Source of the DNA: Burkholderia sp. USMB20
GTDB taxonomy: Bacteria > Pseudomonadota > Gammaproteobacteria > Burkholderiales > Burkholderiaceae
DNA length: 64,000 nt
Assembly (NCBI RefSeq): GCF_000949135.2
Contig: NZ_JTAN02000013.1
Coordinates: 1-64,000, forward strand
Direction: 5' to 3'
Every line of letters starts with the position of its first letter. The first letter of the stretch is position 1. The notes beneath the pieces were generated by a model, which saw only the letters and a program-made list of their open reading frames with translations, made no database searches and was not told the DNA's origin. Position numbers and translations under genes: made by a program. Below are positions 61,280-64,000 of the stretch, one piece after another.

Positions 61280-62026
61280 ATGTCCATTCCACCCGATTCC
61301 GAGATTGCCGACGACCTGTCCCGCGCGTGGCGCGTGCACCTGCTCGATGTGCCGCCTGCCGCGTCGCGTGCCGGCGTGCAGGTCGCGCGCGTCGATTTCG
61401 ACTGGCGCGTGCCGCTCGCATCGCCCGCCTACGCCGCACTGAGCGACGCGGAGCGGGCGCGTGCCGGGCGCTATCTGCGGCACGAGGATGCGGTGCGCAG
61501 TGCCGCGACGCGCGCCGCGCTGCGCGACGTGCTCGGTGCGGCGCTCGGCATCGCGCCGAAGGACGTCGCGATCGTCGTCGACGCATCGGGACGGCCGTCG
61601 CTGGATCCCGCGCATCGCGCGTCGCTCGATTTCAACGTGTCGCACGCGGGCGATCACGCGCTCATCGCGTGGGCGGCGACGGGGCGCGTCGGCGTCGATA
61701 TCGAAAGCTGCAACCGCACGACCGACTGGCGTGCGCTGACGCGCGAAGTGTGCGCGGCCGCCGAGGCTGCGTATCTCGACGGCCTGCCGCTCGCCGCCCG
61801 CGCGGACGCGTTCATGCGCGTGTGGGCCGCGAAGGAGGCGCTGCTGAAGGCGCTCGGCACCGCATCGTCGGCGGCTGGCGCCGTTCGCGGTCGTGCCGCC
61901 GCGCGATGCGGCGACGCCGCGACGACGATCGTCGAGCGGCCGCGCCCGCGCCGGCGTGGCCGCGTTCGACGCGGGCTGGCTCGACGCGGCGCCCGGTTAC
62001 GCGGCGTGCGTCGCGTGGCGCGCTGA
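61280..62026 (+). CDS. 4'-phosphopantetheinyl transferase (Sfp type), C-terminus apparently frameshifted
   Basis: The enzyme attaches phosphopantetheine from CoA to carrier proteins of fatty acid, polyketide or peptide synthases. Motifs are intact: FNVSHAGDHALIAWA, VGVDIESC (Mg2+-binding Asp/Glu) and WAAKEALLKALG. After residue about 193 the open frame becomes Arg-rich and unlike the family. The expected continuation (LAPFAVVPPRDAATP, then AGVAAFDAGWLDAAPGYAAC) is found in another frame from about 61875 on. One or two bases seem to be missing near 61860-61875, and the frame 62026 stop may not be the natural one. Real mutation and sequencing error cannot be told apart here. Confidence 0.75.
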   Translation: MSIPPDSEIADDLSRAWRVHLLDVPPAASRAGVQVARVDFDWRVPLASPAYAALSDAERARAGRYLRHEDAVRSAATRAALRDVLGAALGIAPKDVAIVVDASGRPSLDPAHRASLDFNVSHAGDHALIAWAATGRVGVDIESCNRTTDWRALTREVCAAAEAAYLDGLPLAARADAFMRVWAAKEALLKALGTASSAAGAVRGRAAARCGDAATTIVERPRPRRRGRVRRGLARRGARLRGVRRVAR

Positions 62027-62046
62027 CCCGTTTCAGCGCGCGACGC

Positions 62047-62966
62047 TCATTCGAGCGGTACGTCGTTGGGCGCCGCGTAGCGCGCCTTGATCACGTCGCT
62101 CATCGGGAACTCGAACGCGAGCCCCTTCGGCGGCACCGGCTTCATGAACCACTTGTCGTACAGCGCGTTGATCTCGCCGCTCTTCATCAGCTGCACGAGC
62201 ACGCCGTCGACGAGCGCCTTGAACTGCGGATCGTCCTTGCGCAGCATGAACCCGTACGCTTCCGACGATTGCGGTGTGCCGACGATCGCCCAGTCGGCCG
62301 GCTTCGCCGCGAGCTGGCGCACGCCGGCGAGCAGCACGTCGTCCATCATGTACGCGGCCGCGCGGCCCGATTCGAGCGTGAGGCGTCCTTCGCCGTAGTC
62401 CTTCGCGCTGATGATCTGCATGTTCGTCTTCTTTTCCTCGTTCATCTTGCGCAGCAGGCGTTCGGACGTCGTGCCCTGGTTCGTCACGACCGTCTTGCCG
62501 GCGAGATCGGGGAAGTCGCGGATGCCCGAGTTCGTGCGCGTGAGCAGGCGTGTCGTCGCGACAAAGAAGGTGGTCGAGAACGCGACCTGCGCGTGACGCG
62601 CGGCGAGGTTGGTGGTCACCCCGCATTCGAGATCGACGGTGCCGTTCTGCACGAGCGGGATGCGGTTCTGCGACGTGACCGGGATGAAGCGCGCCTGCAG
62701 GTCGGGCTTGCCGGTGCGCGCCTTCACGGCGGCGATTACGCGGTCGCACAGGTCCTGCGGAAGCCGATCACCTTGCCGCTCGCGTCGACATAGGAGAACG
62801 GCACCGACGTCTCGCGATGGCCGATCGAGATCAGGCCGCTTTGCCGCACCTTCTCGAGCGTGCCGGACAGCGGTTCCGCGGCGAGCGATGCGCCGCACGC
62901 GAGCGCGCACGCGGCGACGAGCAGGCTGCGGCCGAGGAGGGTGGTCAACCGGGGCGGGATGGTCAT
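62047..62966 (-). pseudogene. Amino-acid ABC transporter substrate-binding protein (GltI-like), frameshifted
   Basis: From ATG 62966 the frame gives a signal peptide (TTLLGRSLLVAACALACGAS) and the start of a family 3 solute-binding protein (RQSGLISIGHRETSVPFSY, then SGKVIGF). The rest (QDLCDRVIAAVKARTG, RFIPVTSQNRIPLVQNGTVD, to NALYDKWFMKPVPP) continues in a different frame from about 62760 down to the stop at 62047. One base is missing at about 62755-62765. The full protein would be near 305 aa and bind glutamate or aspartate in the periplasm. No permease or ATPase genes are adjacent. Confidence 0.85.
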
Positions 62967-63124
62967 GGCGGATCTCCGTGGGCGGATCGTAGGGAAGCGT
63001 CGATTCGTATGTTGCCAAAGACAAAATAATTGCAACATATGTTAATTGCGAGGCCTGTCTGGCCGCTCCGGCGCGCCGCGCCGGACATCAGGGAAACTCC
63101 CGAGTCGGAATTATGAAAAACAGG

Positions 63125-63181
63125 TTGTCTAGACAAGTCGCGGTGGCTACACTCCAATCCATCCCGAACTTGTCTAGACAG
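63125..63181 (+). promoter_or_regulatory. hut promoter with two HutC-type operators
   Basis: TTGTCTAGACAA at 63125-63136 is a perfect palindrome, and CTTGTCTAGACAG at 63169-63181 is a near copy; their centres are 45 bp apart. TTGTCT (63125-63130) can serve as -35 with TACACT (63148-63153) as -10, a 17-bp spacing. The first operator would cover the -35 and the second the start of the transcript. HutC releases such sites when urocanate accumulates. Confidence 0.75.
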
Positions 63182-63191
63182 GATTGCTCAC

Positions 63192-64000
63192 ATGATTACG
63201 TTGACCCCCGGCCACCTGACCCTTCCGCAACTGCGCAAGATCGCTCGCGAATCCGTGCAGCTCAAGCTCGACCCGGCGAGCTTCGCGAAGATCGACGCGG
63301 GCGCGAAGGCCGTCGCCGACATCGCGGCGAAGGGCGAGCCCGCATACGGCATCAACACGGGTTTCGGCCGCCTGGCCAGCACGCACATCCCGCACGACCA
63401 GCTCGAGCTGCTGCAGAAGAACCTGGTGCTGTCGCATGCGGTCGGTGTGGGCGAGCCGATGGCACGCTCGTCGGTGCGTCTGCTGATGGCACTGAAGCTG
63501 TCGAGCCTCGGCCGCGGCCACTCGGGCATCCGTCGCGAAGTGATGGACGCGCTGATCACGCTGTTCAACGCCGACGTGCTGCCGCTGATCCCGGTGAAGG
63601 GCTCGGTCGGCGCATCGGGCGACCTGGCGCCGCTCGCGCATATGTCGGCCGTGCTGCTGGGCGTCGGTGAAGTGTTCATCCGCGGCGAGCGCGCCAGCGC
63701 GCTGGACGGTCTGCGCGTCGCGGGCCTCGCGCCGCTGACGCTGCAGGCGAAGGAAGGCCTGGCGCTGCTGAACGGCACGCAGGCGTCGACCGCGCTGGCG
63801 CTCGACAACATGTTCGCGATCGAAGACCTGTACCGCACCGCGCTGGTTGCGGGCGCGCTGTCGGTCGACGCGGCAGCCGGCTCGGTGAAGCCGTTCGACG
63901 CCCGCATCCACGAACTGCGCGGCCATCAAGGCCAGATCGACGCGGCCGCGTCGTACCGCGACCTGCTCGAAGGCTCGCCGATCAACCAGTCGCACCGCGA
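63192..64000 (+). CDS. hutH: Histidine ammonia-lyase (3' end outside the window)
   Basis: The first 269 codons of an enzyme usually about 507 aa long. It removes ammonia from L-histidine to give urocanate, the first step of histidine breakdown. The start region [17 protein letters not shown] and [11 protein letters not shown] are typical. The MIO cofactor forms from Ala-Ser-Gly in [12 protein letters not shown] (about residue 143). Other hut genes should follow beyond the window. Confidence 0.96.
   Translation, partial: MITLTPGHLTLPQLRKIARESVQLKLDPASFAKIDAGAKAVADIAAKGEPAYGINTGFGRLASTHIPHDQLELLQKNLVLSHAVGVGEPMARSSVRLLMALKLSSLGRGHSGIRREVMDALITLFNADVLPLIPVKGSVGASGDLAPLAHMSAVLLGVGEVFIRGERASALDGLRVAGLAPLTLQAKEGLALLNGTQASTALALDNMFAIEDLYRTALVAGALSVDAAAGSVKPFDARIHELRGHQGQIDAAASYRDLLEGSPINQSHR

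Overview
The window is a high-GC (visibly about 67%) chromosomal segment from a Burkholderia, most likely of the Burkholderia cepacia complex. This rests on the rrn operon (16S-tRNA-Ile-tRNA-Ala-23S-5S), the DUF3563 micro-protein, the FtrABCD iron system, hemP, and the general gene content. The assignment is by recognition; no database search was run.

Layout. 1-5442: a complete rrn operon that ends in a 5S gene followed by a perfect 99-bp tandem copy of most of that 5S. 5.7-13.5 kb: cueR, a DUF3563 micro-protein, a small exported protein, rlmJ, an aldo/keto reductase, 3-hydroxybutyrate dehydrogenase, an aromatic aminotransferase and uvrB. 13.6-24.8 kb: an iron region with ftrABCD, hemP plus a probable downstream sRNA, bfd-(20-aa ORF)-tonB-exbB-exbD and bfr. 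Fur-like boxes precede the ftr, hemP and bfd units. Pirin, a LysR regulator and murI lie among them. 24.8-32.8 kb: class I fumarase, a UPF0114 membrane protein, an EamA exporter, acs and a DUF4212/sodium-solute symporter pair. 32.9-39.8 kb: an orphan type VI secretion module on the minus strand: vgrG, a 910-aa multidomain cell-wall effector, two exported immunity-like proteins, a remnant of a PAAR gene and an intact PAAR gene. It is AT-richer at both ends and lies next to tRNA-Ser(GGA). 41.1-45.6 kb: a HAD phosphatase, a fatty acid desaturase with a divergent AraC regulator, and a lactonase behind an MFS transporter gene reduced to its two ends.

45.9-55.4 kb holds what I consider the most interesting system. 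A LuxR-type regulator, a complete PAPS-making set (CysD plus a CysN-CysC fusion), a sulfotransferase, a DUF1214 protein, an SDR, a DHH-family phosphoesterase, an NTF2-like protein and a SRPBCC protein are arranged in four transcription units. All four units carry the same 18-bp dyad, close to TTAGTCC-N4-GGACGAA in the direction of transcription. In each, a TANNNT hexamer lies 32-34 bp downstream of the dyad centre. This looks like one dedicated activator regulon for making a sulfated small molecule or lipid.

55.7-64 kb: photolyase, an MFS transporter, a LysR regulator preceded by a 7-bp VNTR, an alpha/beta hydrolase, a phosphopantetheinyl transferase and an amino-acid-binding protein that both appear frameshifted, and the start of hutH behind two HutC-type operators. 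The gene calls rest on my own reading of conserved motifs. Start codons were chosen by family length and ribosome-binding sites.
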